DNA of 64,000 nt from Ascaris suum. Its lineage: Eukaryota > Nematoda > Chromadorea > Rhabditida > Ascarididae. Below the pieces are notes generated by a model that was not told where the DNA came from, did no database searches, and worked only from the letters and a program-made list of their open reading frames with translations. The position numbers and the translations under genes were made by a program. This document shows, piece after piece, positions 13,201 through 26,400 of the stretch. Positions within the stretch are counted from its first letter, which is position 1, and each line of letters starts with the position of its first letter. The stretch is taken from the NCBI GenBank assembly GCA_013433145.1, contig CM024180.1, positions 2,135,001 through 2,199,000 on the forward strand, written 5' to 3'.

Positions 13201-14801
13201 TTAAGTGGCTGCTTTTGCATTAAAACAGCTCCAACTTTAAAGGAGCCCAAACTCAATTGAAGCGAACCACAAACTGTTGTCGCATTGACGATCCAACCTT
13301 TCAATTTCAGTTAATTTCATTCGATTCGAACGTCGCTTCCCTCTAATCAGATTAAAAAAAATACCATAATTTGCATAGAGTATTTGCATCAATTGCTCAA
13401 AAATAGCGAATTATGTTTGAGTTTAGCTCGTTGCATACGATTAAATGAATGCGCCTCTTCGAGCAGCGGTCTTGCAGAAAGGAAAGAAATGATTCCAATT
13501 GGTTGTTAATCAGAGGTTCATTAAAAATAGCAATTCAATCCAGTATTGAAATTTTTCTTGCCAGATCCTCAATAACTTTCATCAATTGTATTGATTAACG
13601 GAGGAAATCAACAAAATTGTTTGGTTGTTTTTTTGGTTGTTTTAGGCTCTATTGCTGTATAAATAATGGATCATACGCGGTTGGAATGATAATTTCAAAA
13701 CGATCGATTACAAAGATGAACCATCAAATTACAAAAAATATGAAAATGAAAACATCAAAAAATATCCGCAAATTTTGAGAGCTATTAAAAAGAAAAATCG
13801 ATATTCAGTAGCGGAACAAAGCTATATTCTTATGTGCAGCGTTAAATTTTTTTGCTTTCTTATCTTTTATCGCTTTCTTATGTAAACCTATCTTTTTTTG
13901 CTCACTCGTTTCTTTCACACCTTTACGCTTCTATTTCTCACAGTTGTGCTAGATGCATCTGCGATTTGTTCACCTTCACTTCTTACAGCGATCGCAGATA
14001 TTGCGGAAGCAACAACATCTCCTTGCTAAAATAATGAGGAATATAGCCACAGAGTCGATCTTACTTCATTAAAAAAATCCACTGAACGTGAGTTAAAGTG
14101 ACCGAGCAAAACTCGATTTTCACCATAAAACAATCGTGAAGAAAACAGCGTGAAGAACTATATATGAATTTACAGTGATATTTTGCTAGGATTGGCGCAT
14201 AATTTTCAACGAATTATTGCATAGAGAAGGTCGCAATAAGCTTAGAATATTGCCGACGAAAAAAAAAAATGCAATGGAATCCAACTTCCGTTAATCGAAA
14301 GAAATGATGAAATTACTTTCGAAGAACGCATCAACGGTTGCCGAAAAGTGATGTGTTTTGTTCGAATGGATATGAAAAGATGAAAAATGACGCAATTAAT
14401 TTCAACGTTGGAAATTTTCTTCCAATAATCATCAGATGTCCAATTTCTCAAACTCTCTCCCATAAAATTCACGTTACTATTTTTGGTATTTTTCTTGCGA
14501 TGAAACGGTATGTGAGCATTTCTTAATTATCACATCTTATTTGCAATGTCGATTCTAATATTTTTCATTGAAAAATGCAAAAAAAGAACTAATTGGATAA
14601 CCGAATAACGAATGAATTCTCGCATTTTTCTGCACATTGTACAAATATTAGCAAAAATATAATAATTTACAACTACACTCAATGATCTAGGCGATTTGTT
14701 TATAGAGGTTTTAATTGATTCACTAGCACAATAGACAGGAAATGAAGATAAGACGTAAACAAGCGCAACATATTCGTTAAATCACGCTGGCATTATTCAT
14801 T

Positions 14802-14819
14802 CCCCCCCACCCCCCCCCC
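14802..14819. repeat. poly-C tract interrupted by one A
   Basis: Seven C, one A and ten C in a row, inside otherwise AT-rich sequence. Confidence 0.9.
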
Positions 14820-17034
14820 TCTCAAAAAAAAGGACAGGAAAAACGTCAACAAAGCATTGAAGAAAGAAGACGTGAACTCCTTTAAAAAAAATGAAAAAAG
14901 TATTCACAAACCATAGAACATGATCGACTAAAAATTGCCAACCGAACGAGGCAAACGGCGATCGTTAACGCTCCTTCAATATGCTGCTAGCAAATCTTGC
15001 ATAATATTACCATAGCAACCGTCTAAAATGTATTCTGCGGCTCGCAATGTGGTCAGAATCGGCTGGAACATCAAAATGCTTTTCATTGGCAAAACTTCGA
15101 TGAGAGAATGATCGATTGCCAACTCGACCGATGGCCGATGACAACCGATGACGGAATCATTTCGAACGAAAAACCATTGATTGGTAGTTCAGTGATGATG
15201 AATTTACAATAGTGGTTTGTAATGGATCGGAAAATATTGAGGATTCGTGGAAAGATGGTTCCTTAATCAGCATTGCAGATATACGTAGGATGACCGAGTT
15301 TTTGAACAGGTGGACAATTGCAATGATATGTACTATGAAATTCAAATGATTTAATGAATGGTTTCTTTTAGTTATTCAGCAAGAGCAAACATAAATAATG
15401 ATGGACTCATGCCTTAGGTTCTCCGATTGTTCGTCGAAGTCTTCAAATAAAAGAAATACTTTTCTGTGATCAGACCGATTTAAAATGAAAATATAGTCAG
15501 TTTGAAGTGTATGCAAATTTTTACTCTTTTGAATATCCGTAATTTTTTTTTCGAAATCGATGGGTCAACGTAGACTTTAGAATAGGTATCATCCTTTGTT
15601 GCGCTTCATGCTTATTATCAGCAATCAATTTCTGTGCAAGTTTTTTTCGCTATTGTACACTTCCGCGAAGGATATTTCCAAAGGTGCATAAAATATGCCG
15701 AAACGATGCCTATTACGGATGATGCAAGTGGATGAGTTATTTTGAAACAAAAGCATCGTGATGAACTGGAGAATCTGCGCTTTTGTCAGCTGCATTCTAT
15801 TATCGGCGCTCGTGTCGCGGATTCAAAATCAGTTTGCTTGTTACAAAGTTCAACTGAGCTTAAAAAAAAGATTAACAATTAACCGAAGTAAAAAGTTAAC
15901 AAAGTTAACTATTTGAGTTCAATGAAAGTTGAAAAGTTCGCTGAGATGAATTTAATGATTCAATTATTTCTGACGCTTAGAATTAATTTTGGAGCCCTCG
16001 ATCCGAAAGTATATTGCAATATGCTACCGATTTGTGGAATGTGATGAACTGTAGATTTGTGGAATGAATTGATATGCAATTCATGAGTTGTTAATGAATA
16101 GGTGAATTAAGTTTGACGTATTCAGTATCACTTTGTGCACTTACCTTTGAAATGATGAGGAATGATTTATGGTGTTAAGTTGGAGGTGACAATTATGAGA
16201 TTATGGGTAAACGGATGGGAATAACGAACTGAAATGATCTGGTTAGACGGTGATAAGTGGAAAGATTCACGTTGATAAGACATCCGAGATTAGGATCATT
16301 CGGATTTTTCCACTAAATTTGTTGATTTTTGCATTAGATCTATGGAAAACCTTGCAGCATTATTATAGCAGAGGGTGTGTACGCTCGAAAATATTGGAAT
16401 AAACCGAGGAATTGTTTAGTTCTAAAGCATTTCAAGAATTGATTCGAATACGCAGCCCTACAGACGTTTGCGTTTTTCCTAGACGAATTTGTTTCTTACC
16501 TAATATCCGACAGCCACAACATTCTAACTAGTTTTCTAGATTAGTTGCTTGTTTAAAGGAAACAGTGGATCTGTGGGATCGCCTCACCGAAATGAATCAC
16601 TAGAATTTTATTTTTACATCCAGAAAGCTGTCATGTATGCGGCCGATCAGCCAGTTGCAATGAGCGTCCCTCGATAGAAACCCTGTTTAAAGATATAAAA
16701 GTTCATGTTATGGTTTAAATTTTAATGAACAGATATTAGAGTGAGATTGTCAGGTACATCGTCCTTGCTTCTATCCATATGGTCAATCGTCCGCTCGTGT
16801 ATACAATATCAGCTTCAACATAACCTTCCGGAAGCTTTAAAAATCTTCGTTTTATTCCTGATTAGAAATATAATCGCCTTTAAAATATTGCAATACTTGT
16901 TCATTGTCGTCGAAGGTAAAAGTCATACAACACATCTATTCAAAAAATATTTGCAATTTATAAATCTCTAAACGTTACGTGAATTCAAATGTTTGATGCG
17001 ATGCTCTTTTCCCATCACTCGACAGACAGCTGAC

Positions 17035-17178
17035 CTGAATGAAATCGGAGGGTAATTCGATGCCCTCTACTTTTTCTTCGGCTGAGACGGCACTCAGCCG
17101 AAGCACGTCATAGGATGAGGCAGTGTTGCAAACTGCGAATACGACCAATATAATGAAGTGGGATGGAACAAACGAAGG
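17035..17178 (-). CDS. possible exon of a secreted protein gene
   Basis: On the minus strand a 144-base segment lies between an acceptor (GTGCAG) and a donor (CAG|GTCAGC) and is open for exactly 48 codons in phase 0. It encodes a strongly hydrophobic stretch (HFIILVVFAVCNTASS) that resembles a signal peptide with a small-residue cleavage site, followed by an acidic tail. No ATG is in frame, so a start would need an upstream exon. If the donor is not used, the frame continues for about 20 codons through a GKR, a typical amidation and cleavage signal of neuropeptide precursors. I cannot name a family and no partner exon was found. Confidence 0.2.
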
Positions 17179-19387
17179 CTGCACAGTGGGTGCTGAGTTG
17201 AGGATAATGTGTGGGAGTGAGCTGTGTATCGTTGAGCCGAGTATGAATTGATAGAGGGCTATAGGGTTGTGAAATATGAAATGCTAAACGATAGGATTCA
17301 GAATTCATTATGAGACATTGTATTGGCTTCACTGCTGAATCTGTTTGTTCCTCTTCGTTCTTGTCAATCAGTGAAATCATAATGTCTGTTTTGCGGGAGG
17401 TAACAAATTTTGGAGGAATTTCTATTCACTATATTCTCAGGTGTATGATAAGCGCAGTTATTGACTCGTTATGTTATATATGGGAGACGTCTATTGTCCA
17501 AGATTACAAGGCTCCTTAATTCATCAATATCGGCTTCTTCTAAGTAAATATTGCTTCTGACGCTCATAGAGTGCTCATTTTTGGGTTATTTATTTCACCT
17601 ATACCGAATCATTGCCTCACGTATTTTTTCCTCGCTTCCACAATTGTCAGCTTTCCTCAATTTCTTCATTTTGGGGAATTTTTTAAAATCTATTTGTCAG
17701 TCTTTCTTTCATCATAGAAAAGGTCGAAGGTTATTGTTTTAAAAAAAAATTTCCATATTAAAATGAGCAAATCATTTGTTTTCTTTTAATATGAAATATT
17801 TTCGCTCAAAATTATCACTTCTCCTTATGTCGTTATTAAGATACGTCTAGTTAAAGTTTTCGTGTTTCTGATGCATAAATCGTTTTGTCGCTTTATAGAG
17901 CTTTATGATTACCATCAGCCAATCATTACAACTGCAATGTTCACATACGTTCATTTTAGGAAAATTTTATGACCGAAATTCTGGAACGACAGATTTCAAT
18001 ATTCCGGAGTGAAACATTGAACTGCTCTTCTTTTCTTACCGTGACAGTTTCCGGATTCACAAGTTTTACAGCTTCCGGTTTCCACTGATTAAAAAACAAT
18101 GAAAAAAAAACGATTCATAATGAACTTTTGGTAGATTTATTATACGGATAGATATTCATTAGTCGAATTTCGAAAACCCTTCCTGAGGAATTTTCGAAGA
18201 ATAAATGAAGAAATTTTCTAATCAGAAGATTTTCAGATTTAAATTTTTTTTCCAACTTTCCAAATTTCTAAATTTTCATTCTCAAATGTCAACAGTCGTC
18301 GAACCATGTGATGAATTAAATTATCTACATAATTCTATCGGCATAGTTGACGAATAGTGCAATTGCTTACTCGGTATTTGTACTGTTCCGATGAATGGAA
18401 CAAAGGCGTGATAGAGTGGTAAATGATCCACTTGAAAGTTTTTGCACACGGCGAGCGCAAAATTTATTCTTTTTACCGAGAAAATATTCCCGCTGCACTC
18501 ATCGAATAATCTAAGCAGAATTAAAGCGAATAGTCACGTTTCGCCACCCCCCCCCCCCCTCCGACCCCTTAAGCTCGCCCCTCATTCGAAATTTGTAAGT
18601 GAAATGAGCTGAGATATTTCTAGTTGTTGGGTTTCGCGAAATTTGCAATATCGAAAATCATATTAGCTCATGTAAGACTTTCACATATGCCCATATATTT
18701 CAATCGCTTTGCTTTCTGAAATGCGTTACGAAAACACTAGAAGAGCGTCGAATTTCTCTGTTTGATGACGTAACGATGAAGGGTTTGCAGATCTCATTTT
18801 ATTGCATTTCTATATTTTAATATTTACATTCTTCAAAAATTTATTCAAGATCGAGTTCATAGATCTATTGATGAGGAAAATATTTTTTTCAATTTTCAAA
18901 ACTCTACAATAAATAGCCAAATAAATATCTTCATATGGAATATCATCTGTTAGGGGAGCTAATGGAAAAATATTCCAGAATATTTTTCAAATAGAATCGT
19001 GATGAAGCGCTTAATGATAGGCTCTCGGTTTTTTTCCCACAGGCAAATTGATCACTTATAGCTATACTATGGCTTAAATAGATGATCTATTCCTCATTGT
19101 TCCGTCATTTTCTCTTCATTTCTTGCAAGTAGCCTTACGTTCTATCTCATTTATGAAGACAAAAGCGATCGTTTTATCTCTGGCATTGAAATAAGCCGAA
19201 ATTTTCCCTTCTTGAAAAAATCTCCCACTCGAAGAATGATTACCTAACAAATTCCAACAGATTTGTTAGTTTTACCATTCCCATTTGTTAGTTTTTATGT
19301 TTCAATGAAAAATACCGCACTTTTAATTGTTTCAGTTCAGATAAATTAATTACATTCAGTAACTACTATATCGCCTCACTAAAACAC

Positions 19388-19391
<4 letters not shown>
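17179..19391. other. AT-rich intergenic sequence with one poly-C tract
   Basis: Nothing gene-like is visible. A minus-strand frame with an ATG near 17380 overlaps the preceding candidate in another frame and looks accidental. A 13-base poly-C run sits at 18547-18559. Confidence 0.4.
18547..18559. repeat. poly-C tract (C13)
   Basis: Thirteen consecutive C residues, followed by TCCGACCCC. Confidence 0.9.

Positions 19392-19454
<63 letters not shown>
19392..19454. repeat. (AT)n microsatellite, about 63 bp
   Basis: Uninterrupted AT dinucleotide array. Confidence 0.97.
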
Positions 19455-19457
<3 letters not shown>

Positions 19458-19822
19458 TTATGCGAGTATTTCAATATTTTCAATTATTCACTCATATTTT
19501 CATAACTTCTTACTTTCATAACTCTAAACATTCATCTTATATCGTTTTGAAATGGCTTATGAATTATGAGAATTATATAATCGTTGCAAAAAAATATTGA
19601 TTTCCTATTGAATTATTAATATTGCGTTGTTTTCTAATCATCTAAATTTCTTAGCATTTTATAAGATTGTTTTCAAGAAATATTGGAAGTCAATGGGCAT
19701 TTGGCGAGCTTCAAACATAAATGTAAAATTCTATATCCAATCACTTTCAATGTGCCATCAACCATCCTGAATAGAATGGTTAGAGGGACATCGTGGGAAA
19801 AAGGACTGCCACAACATTGAGA

Positions 19823-20023
19823 ATGCGCTCGTTTTTACTTTATTCCGCCTTATTTGTGATGAGTTATAACTACTCCTTGGGTCAACAAGTTGCCCACAAT
19901 CGGAAAATTATGCACGAACAAATGCGAGCTCAACCTCTATTGCATGGCTCCTTTTGGGGGGTAGCAATTGAAATACTTGCGGGTAGTGAAACCACCACAA
20001 CGGTATGGAGTAGCAGCCGATAG
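19823..20023 (+). CDS. candidate small secreted protein, function unknown
   Basis: An ATG-initiated frame of 66 residues starts with a plausible signal peptide: basic Arg2, a hydrophobic core SFLLYSALFVMSY, then NYSLG before QQ, so cleavage near residue 20 would give a short polar peptide. The mature part contains several Met, His and Gln residues and an LLHGSFWG segment. Base composition is higher in GC than the flanks, as expected of coding DNA. A GT follows the Trp-Gly codons at about 19961, so the last 20 codons could be intron and the gene could continue elsewhere. No known family is recognised and no second exon was found. Confidence 0.3.
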   Translation: MRSFLLYSALFVMSYNYSLGQQVAHNRKIMHEQMRAQPLLHGSFWGVAIEILAGSETTTTVWSSSR

Positions 20024-23000
20024 AAGTTGTTTACGACTTTCGCGGCAACAACTTGAACGAACTTTGCTCTCATTTTCCATCATTCTTGGACTTTTCCAGC
20101 AACGCGTGAAGTTGTCGGAAAAAAAGTTCAAGGAAATCTCACCGTGAGAACACGGCTCGTCATATAGAACATCCGCTGAGATGTGCAGGCTTCGCGATGT
20201 TTTTCATTAAAAATAAAGCCCCTTTAGCATTTAGTGAAAAATATTACTCTCGAATGCACTTTCCTCTTCTCGAATAGACTTTCTTTGAAGAGCTCGTAAA
20301 GAACACAACCTCAAAGAATTCATTCGATGTAATATGGTAATTGATGTAAGATTTGAACGCAAGTTGAGTTCTTTGTCCCTGTAATTCAATAAACGAAAAT
20401 ATCCGTTAGAAGCTTACGGATCCAAAAAAAATGGCAATAAAATTATATGTGAAAGGAATAATTTTGCGATGAAATTTTGCAGCTGCAAATCAGATTGTCT
20501 ATATCGTCGGCACAAAATGAGCCAATCACTCCAACACTACTTTCAGTTTTTGAAATAATTCGTTGACATATAATGGCACCATTTTCGAAGAAATAACCAT
20601 CGATATGGGGGGTTTTTTGCTTTGTTTGAATAGTGGCAATTAACTCATACTATGCTTTCAAGACCTCTTAACTTTATATTGTTCTATATGAGAATTGTAT
20701 CTAAAACAATACCGAGCAAATTATACATCATTAAGTTGCTTCTTCGCACAGCCTTCAAGTTTTTATTTTGCAAACTTTCTTTTCCGTAGTGATGCAGTTC
20801 TCGAGATTTTCGCTTCAATTCTTGAACCAGAAGTGGCTACAGTGTACAGAATGTGGCCAAAGGGATAATGCCTCCAGTTTCATACTTGTACTGCATAATT
20901 TATTTTTTTATAGAGAGATATCAAAGCATTGAGAGAAGGTGTTATGCTTTCTCTGCTGCTTTCACTCTGCGAATTTGATGATATGAAAGTGATTGGCTCA
21001 TAGATTAGGAACGTTTTATTACTAAATTATAACGGAACGCTCATAATGTTCCCCTTTACGTAGTTGAATTTTTAAAAAACGCTAGTTATGCTTACTGCAT
21101 TACTCTGAGAATGAAAATATATTTATGATAGCAAACGTAGTGCACCTTTATGTTTCAGAATTTATGGTACTCTAGGTTAATACGCCTTTTTGAAATAGAA
21201 TAGCTCATCTTTTATTATATTGACGAGGAAGAAATATGAACTAATATTGTTGTAATAATCTTTTGCCCAAAACTCTTTTAAATAGGAAACGAACATCGCG
21301 ATTAATTTCCATAATCAATGAAACTGTCAATTTTGTAATGCATAACTGCGCCAAACACACTAAATCGTTAGTGAAAGTGTAATATGAATCAAAATTAATG
21401 AATGAAAGGGGTATTAGAAAAGAAAATATGTTGATTCTATAAATTTAGATGAAAAGATAATGCATAATTGCGTTTTGTGTTCGATTTTTGTAGCGTCCGA
21501 TTACCGAGAGCATTGTTAAATGAAGCCATCGCGTGGAAGCAATTGTTGAGCATATTGAGCAAGCCGTATGCCTGAACTCAACACAATTCTTTCTTTTTTT
21601 TTTTTTCAAAATATATGCGATCAACAATTTTTCAACATCTGAAGCAGAAAATTTTCTCTTAGTGAGAAGTTGTGTATAAAATTACTTATTCCAATGCATT
21701 TAATAATTTCATATTGGGGGAAAATTTTTTAACGAGGAAATGAAATGACTATAAATCGAACAATATAAATTGTTTGCCAATCGTCTAATAAACAATCAAA
21801 CGACTATTTTTTTTTTGCATTCAACATTATCCATGAAATTTCTGCTATACATTAAAGAAAAGTTCATCATAGAAATTTGATTCCTCTTTTTTTTTTTTAA
21901 ATATCATTCCTTCACGTATGAAATGTTTCTTTGTGACATATGCATTTTTGACTAAATCACATATGCATTTATGCAGCTTTAGAATGAAAGTTAATAAATC
22001 GCCGTTGATTAAATTTCTATGTCGTTGGCATTCAATCGGCACTTCTATGCTAAACGTTGCCGAAAAATATCGTATGGAAGCTGGTTCGACTGAGCAATTT
22101 CATTTTCTTGCAGCTAAGTTGTTATATTCGCTTGCCACCCTCTTTCATAGCTGCAAATTAGACATTCTTTAGCAAGCCTCAATTCACATTTATGATGCTC
22201 TATTAGAGACTAACTGAGTGCAATATAAATCTCGCATGAAATAGAAAACGGATCTCAGCACTAATTAATTTATGCAACATGCAAGATTTTATAATGTGCG
22301 TTCATCGGAATGCATTTGTATTTATAGCGTAAATGATATCTGCCAAGTGACATATTGAAAACCCTGAAATTGAAATTATATTATAGTACTAAAAGTAAGT
22401 AGTAGGAGTAGAATCACAAGGCGTCAAAACACCTACATGTTTCGCCTGCCTTATCCAACTTACGGAAATATCGAAATACATGGGATGGACACAACTACAT
22501 TGATTATATTATCTTCATTATGAATGACTTGAATATATTCACGGAGATGTGCTGATGGGCACTAAAATCACAATATTGTTTTTGGACTTTTATGATGGCT
22601 GATTTCCTGTATTTTTGACATAACGACAGTTATTAGTTGTACGAATTGGTGGACTAATTTGCGTTTGTGTTTATTTCGATCATATGCAAATTTATAGTGA
22701 TCAGTGTTATTCGCCAATAATTTTATTATTTTTTTGCAGTACAGTTTGTAAGTAAATGCAAATTTTGAACATATTCGGTTTAGGTGACTCACAGGTATTT
22801 CCATACAACCTCGCATTATCTACTAGCGCGGTTCATGCAAGAACGCATAAAGACAGTTTCGAATTGAAATTTAGCCTGAAAGTTAAATTTAGTTTTCTTG
22901 AAATCGCTATAGAATTGTGAGCAATGGCGTTGCTAACTGTTACATCAGATGTATTTCGAAATTACAGCAGACATATTTCGAAATCTTCGAGATGTAACTG

Positions 23001-23071
23001 TTCGACTAATGCTGCAATTTTTTTCGCCATTTTATTTAAATATTGAAAGCTGTTGTGGCATACTGGAAAAA

Positions 23072-23074
<3 letters not shown>
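20024..23074. other. AT-rich region upstream of the receptor gene
   Basis: No exon is recognised. A plus-strand frame from an ATG at 21918 to 22172 (84 codons) has fairly balanced composition but no familiar motif. The last kilobase presumably holds the promoter of the receptor gene; no specific element can be supported. Confidence 0.35.

Positions 23075-23160
<86 letters not shown>
23075..23160. repeat. (AT)n microsatellite, about 86 bp
   Basis: Pure AT array lying about 220 bases upstream of the first coding exon of the receptor gene. Confidence 0.97.
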
Positions 23161-23162
<2 letters not shown>

Positions 23163-23380
23163 TAAGTAGTTTCTTACTTATCTTTTTCATTAGACAGAAA
23201 TCATATCGCTCGGAACACATAACTCATTTATTTCGAAGCATAATTTTGTCAAGTTGTATTTGTGCAATTTGCATAAATAATCGATCGATATTTGCATATT
23301 TGTTTTTAATTCGGCATTCAAACGTTATAAAGCCGCTATTATCGTTAACTTTAAAAAAAAAATTTCTATTATTTAAGGAA

Positions 23381-23470
23381 ATGAACGAAGACACTTGCGC
23401 AAGACTTGTCTACGCTTTTGAAAATGTTACAGAATACGTTATTGCAGTTCTTGGTGATCGATGCCCAGCG
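23381..23470 (+). CDS. receptor exon 1 (N-terminus)
   Basis: ATG at 23381 and 30 codons, ending in phase 0 at donor GTAATT. It encodes the extracellular N-terminus with the NVT glycosylation site and a Cys28. An AAG four bases before the ATG (TTTAAG|GAA) could be an SL trans-splice or 5' UTR acceptor, although AAG is less usual than CAG. Confidence 0.8.
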
Positions 23471-26400
23471 GTAATTTTATATGTTTACTCGTTTCTTTAA
23501 GCATTCATATATCTCGGAGATTTCTTCTTTAGAAATCAATATGAGCTGTTGTGAATTTCAACATTCGAAATATCAGCGGATGCCTTTTATATTTTATTGC
23601 TATGGAGAATTTAATAAAAACTCTGAGGGTATAGATAATATTAACCAATGATCAATGTCTCGATTAGCAATTAAAAAAATAATTCCCGATATTATTCTTT
23701 TCATTTATTTAGAATTGTAGATGCGAGTCGATTTTTAAAAAGTGTATAGCTTTTTTTTAATAGGCAATAAATGCATCGTTCTGTGATGAAATTTTTCAGA
23801 TTACAATAGTGATACCAACAGTGATTATCTACGCATTAATCCTCATTTTGGGTGTTTTTGGTAATATTTGTACATGTGCGGTAATCGCTCGTAATAGCTC
23901 AATGCACAATCCGACGAATTATTATCTGTTTAGTTTGGCTATCTCCGATTTGCTCATTCTAATAATGGGTATGCAAATTTTTATTTTTAACTCATATTAT
24001 TTGAGTATTGTAATCGAATGCATGAAATATTTGCATATTTGATCGTACAAACTCGTGTTATCGACATTCTAATAAAAAATACTGAAGTTAATGAATATTG
24101 CCAATGCTACTTTCAGGTGGAAAATCGATAAAATGGCTTGAATGAAGCCATAATGTGATTTTAACTTTAGTGATTATAATAATTGAATTTTATATAAAAT
24201 GTCAGTAGAAATTTTACATTATTATTATTTTATTAATGATGCGTTACTTATAAATTCATTTCTGCACGTTGAACAACATAGCGTATATAAGCGTGAAAAT
24301 TAAAATTGTATTAAACTCATACCCTGGAGAATTTTCTTCATTTCTTTTTGCCATTGCAAATTGCATAAGGCGCTCTCAAACGTAAAGCTAACATTTGTAC
24401 GTCAAGTAATATGTCTAGGAAATATCCCATTATCGAAGTAATCTTCAATTAGCAAGGGATTACCAGTGGTTACCGCTGCATAAAGTGTGAGACCGGAGGG
24501 TACGTAGAAGGGAACTCAAGGAACAGGTTAGAAAAATTCAAGTTTTTCCTGGAAATACTGAACGGTTCGGATGCGGAATGCAACGACAGCGGTAAATATG
24601 CTTCTGGGGATCGGTATGACTATATTAAGGTGATAACATTGTAGTTTCCATATACGGGGAGGTTGGGGGAGGGGGGGGGGCTTGGTGTTATTCAAGCAGG
24701 AATATTTCTTGATGAAACATTCTATCGGTAGAATCAGATTCCTACAGGCGGCATTTGTTTTTTCGATGATGGTCCGATATTATGCGATTCATGGTTGTAG
24801 CAAATATCAGTTGCGATGTAGAATTCCGATTCGAAAAATGTCGGAACGTGGCAGGAAGTGCATTCTTTCTTCCTGCCTGTGCTCGAAAAATGTCAGAAAC
24901 TTCGGGTTTACTGCTGGATGAATTGTTTGAGAATGAATTAGACGCATTATCCATTAAAGTGAATCGTAGAGATTATGATCTATGAAAGCTTTGGCATTAA
25001 CTGATTACTTAGTCAGCCTGTCAAGAAATTCAAAGGCTACTGATATTTTCCAGAGAGGGATCTAAGCGAGATTCTGAAAATTGCCCCGACGTTTTCCAAG
25101 CGCTAGTTGTTCGAGTACCCGAGTTTTTCGACAGACCCAAAAGCGAAGTTCATCAAAAACGTGTAATTTCCCTCATAACTCCTTTTAATCAGTTTCAACG
25201 AAGAACGGAAAATGTATTTTAATTGTATGGTCGACGTCGACAAGTCGGTAAAAGTGCTCATGAACTCGTCCCTTATATTAGGAAGCTGTTATAATATTGA
25301 GAGCGTGATGAATTATAGAATGGCTGCTCATAGAGTTCTGTTTATTCAATATAATACATATCATACAGAAGGCCAATATTCCACTTCATGAACGAGCTCA
25401 TCCAGAGAAGTGTGTGGTTCATTTCTACGGTAAATATTGGCTGCGAGTATTTTTCGATCACGTTTACAATCATTCTGCAAGAATTTATGATAATCGACAG
25501 CGTAAAATGAATAAACGTTTTTCTCGACTCAACTAAGTGTTCATAGATCCATCATACTTACCTATAAAGAGCTCGATAAGTAGAAAGAAATTCATAAGAA
25601 AATCTGAAGAAATTCATTGCATACTCAGTCGGTATTCATCATATTGCTTGCTGTCTTTTTTTTTCACCACTCAATCTGTGATTCTTTGAAAAAAACCTTT
25701 CAGCGCGTATTCTGAGCATACTCCATCTCTATAATACTAAACTAAAACCAATTTTTTTAAAGCCGCTGATTCATTGTTCGAGAGCTCGATAAAATAAAAA
25801 CTGCATGACTTTATCAGCACTTTTATTACAAAGCATTCTATAACTAAGCATGTATTGCTTTACAGGTTTGCCCATGGAGTTGCACGATGTACTGCATAGC
25901 GCGTATCCATATAGATTCGGTTCATTCGTGTGCAAATTGCGTGCCTTCCTTGTTGAATTCACCTCATATGCATCTATTTTGACCATATCTGCGTTTACTG
26001 TCGAAAGATGGGTAGCTATATGGTAATTTCATTTCGTTATCAGTTGATAAATTACCGACAATTGGGCAAGACAAATATAATGACGCGATGTGTCTTAGAC
26101 TTCATATCTTCATTTAGTAGCTGCCCTTACCACTGATGCGCTTTCTTTCTGGCGTTGGTTTGTTTCCTCTTTCGGCATCAAGTGGTTACAAATAAAAGTG
26201 GTCTTTACTTCTTCGTTGTAGGCATCCTTCTCCTCACATATCCTTTTAGTTATTAATGCACACGACTGAAGTATCTCAATCGAGTTCCGCATATACTGTC
26301 GAAGAAAATACAAAATTTTAGCCGCATTTGCCAACGGATGCATTTCATTTCGTCGACTTTTTTGTATTCGCTAAAATCACCTCTCTTTTGGCTGTGAAAA

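Larger units (their letters stand above)
5090..16980. other. long AT-rich gene-poor stretch
   Basis: I found no exon chain, RNA gene or clear transposon over almost 12 kb. Poly-A/T tracts, TTTGCAT-like words and two poly-C tracts (10276-10287 and 14802-14819) are the main structure. At about 8036-8101 a short plus-strand frame reads like a piece of a retroelement endonuclease (an EAIWLEM segment) but is too short to call. Confidence 0.35.

Noticed and set aside
15006..15019. ATTACCATAGCAAC, a perfect match to the RFX/DAF-19 X-box consensus of ciliary gene promoters
   Set aside because: The consensus is degenerate enough that one or two matches are expected in 64 kb by chance, and no gene start is recognisable nearby.
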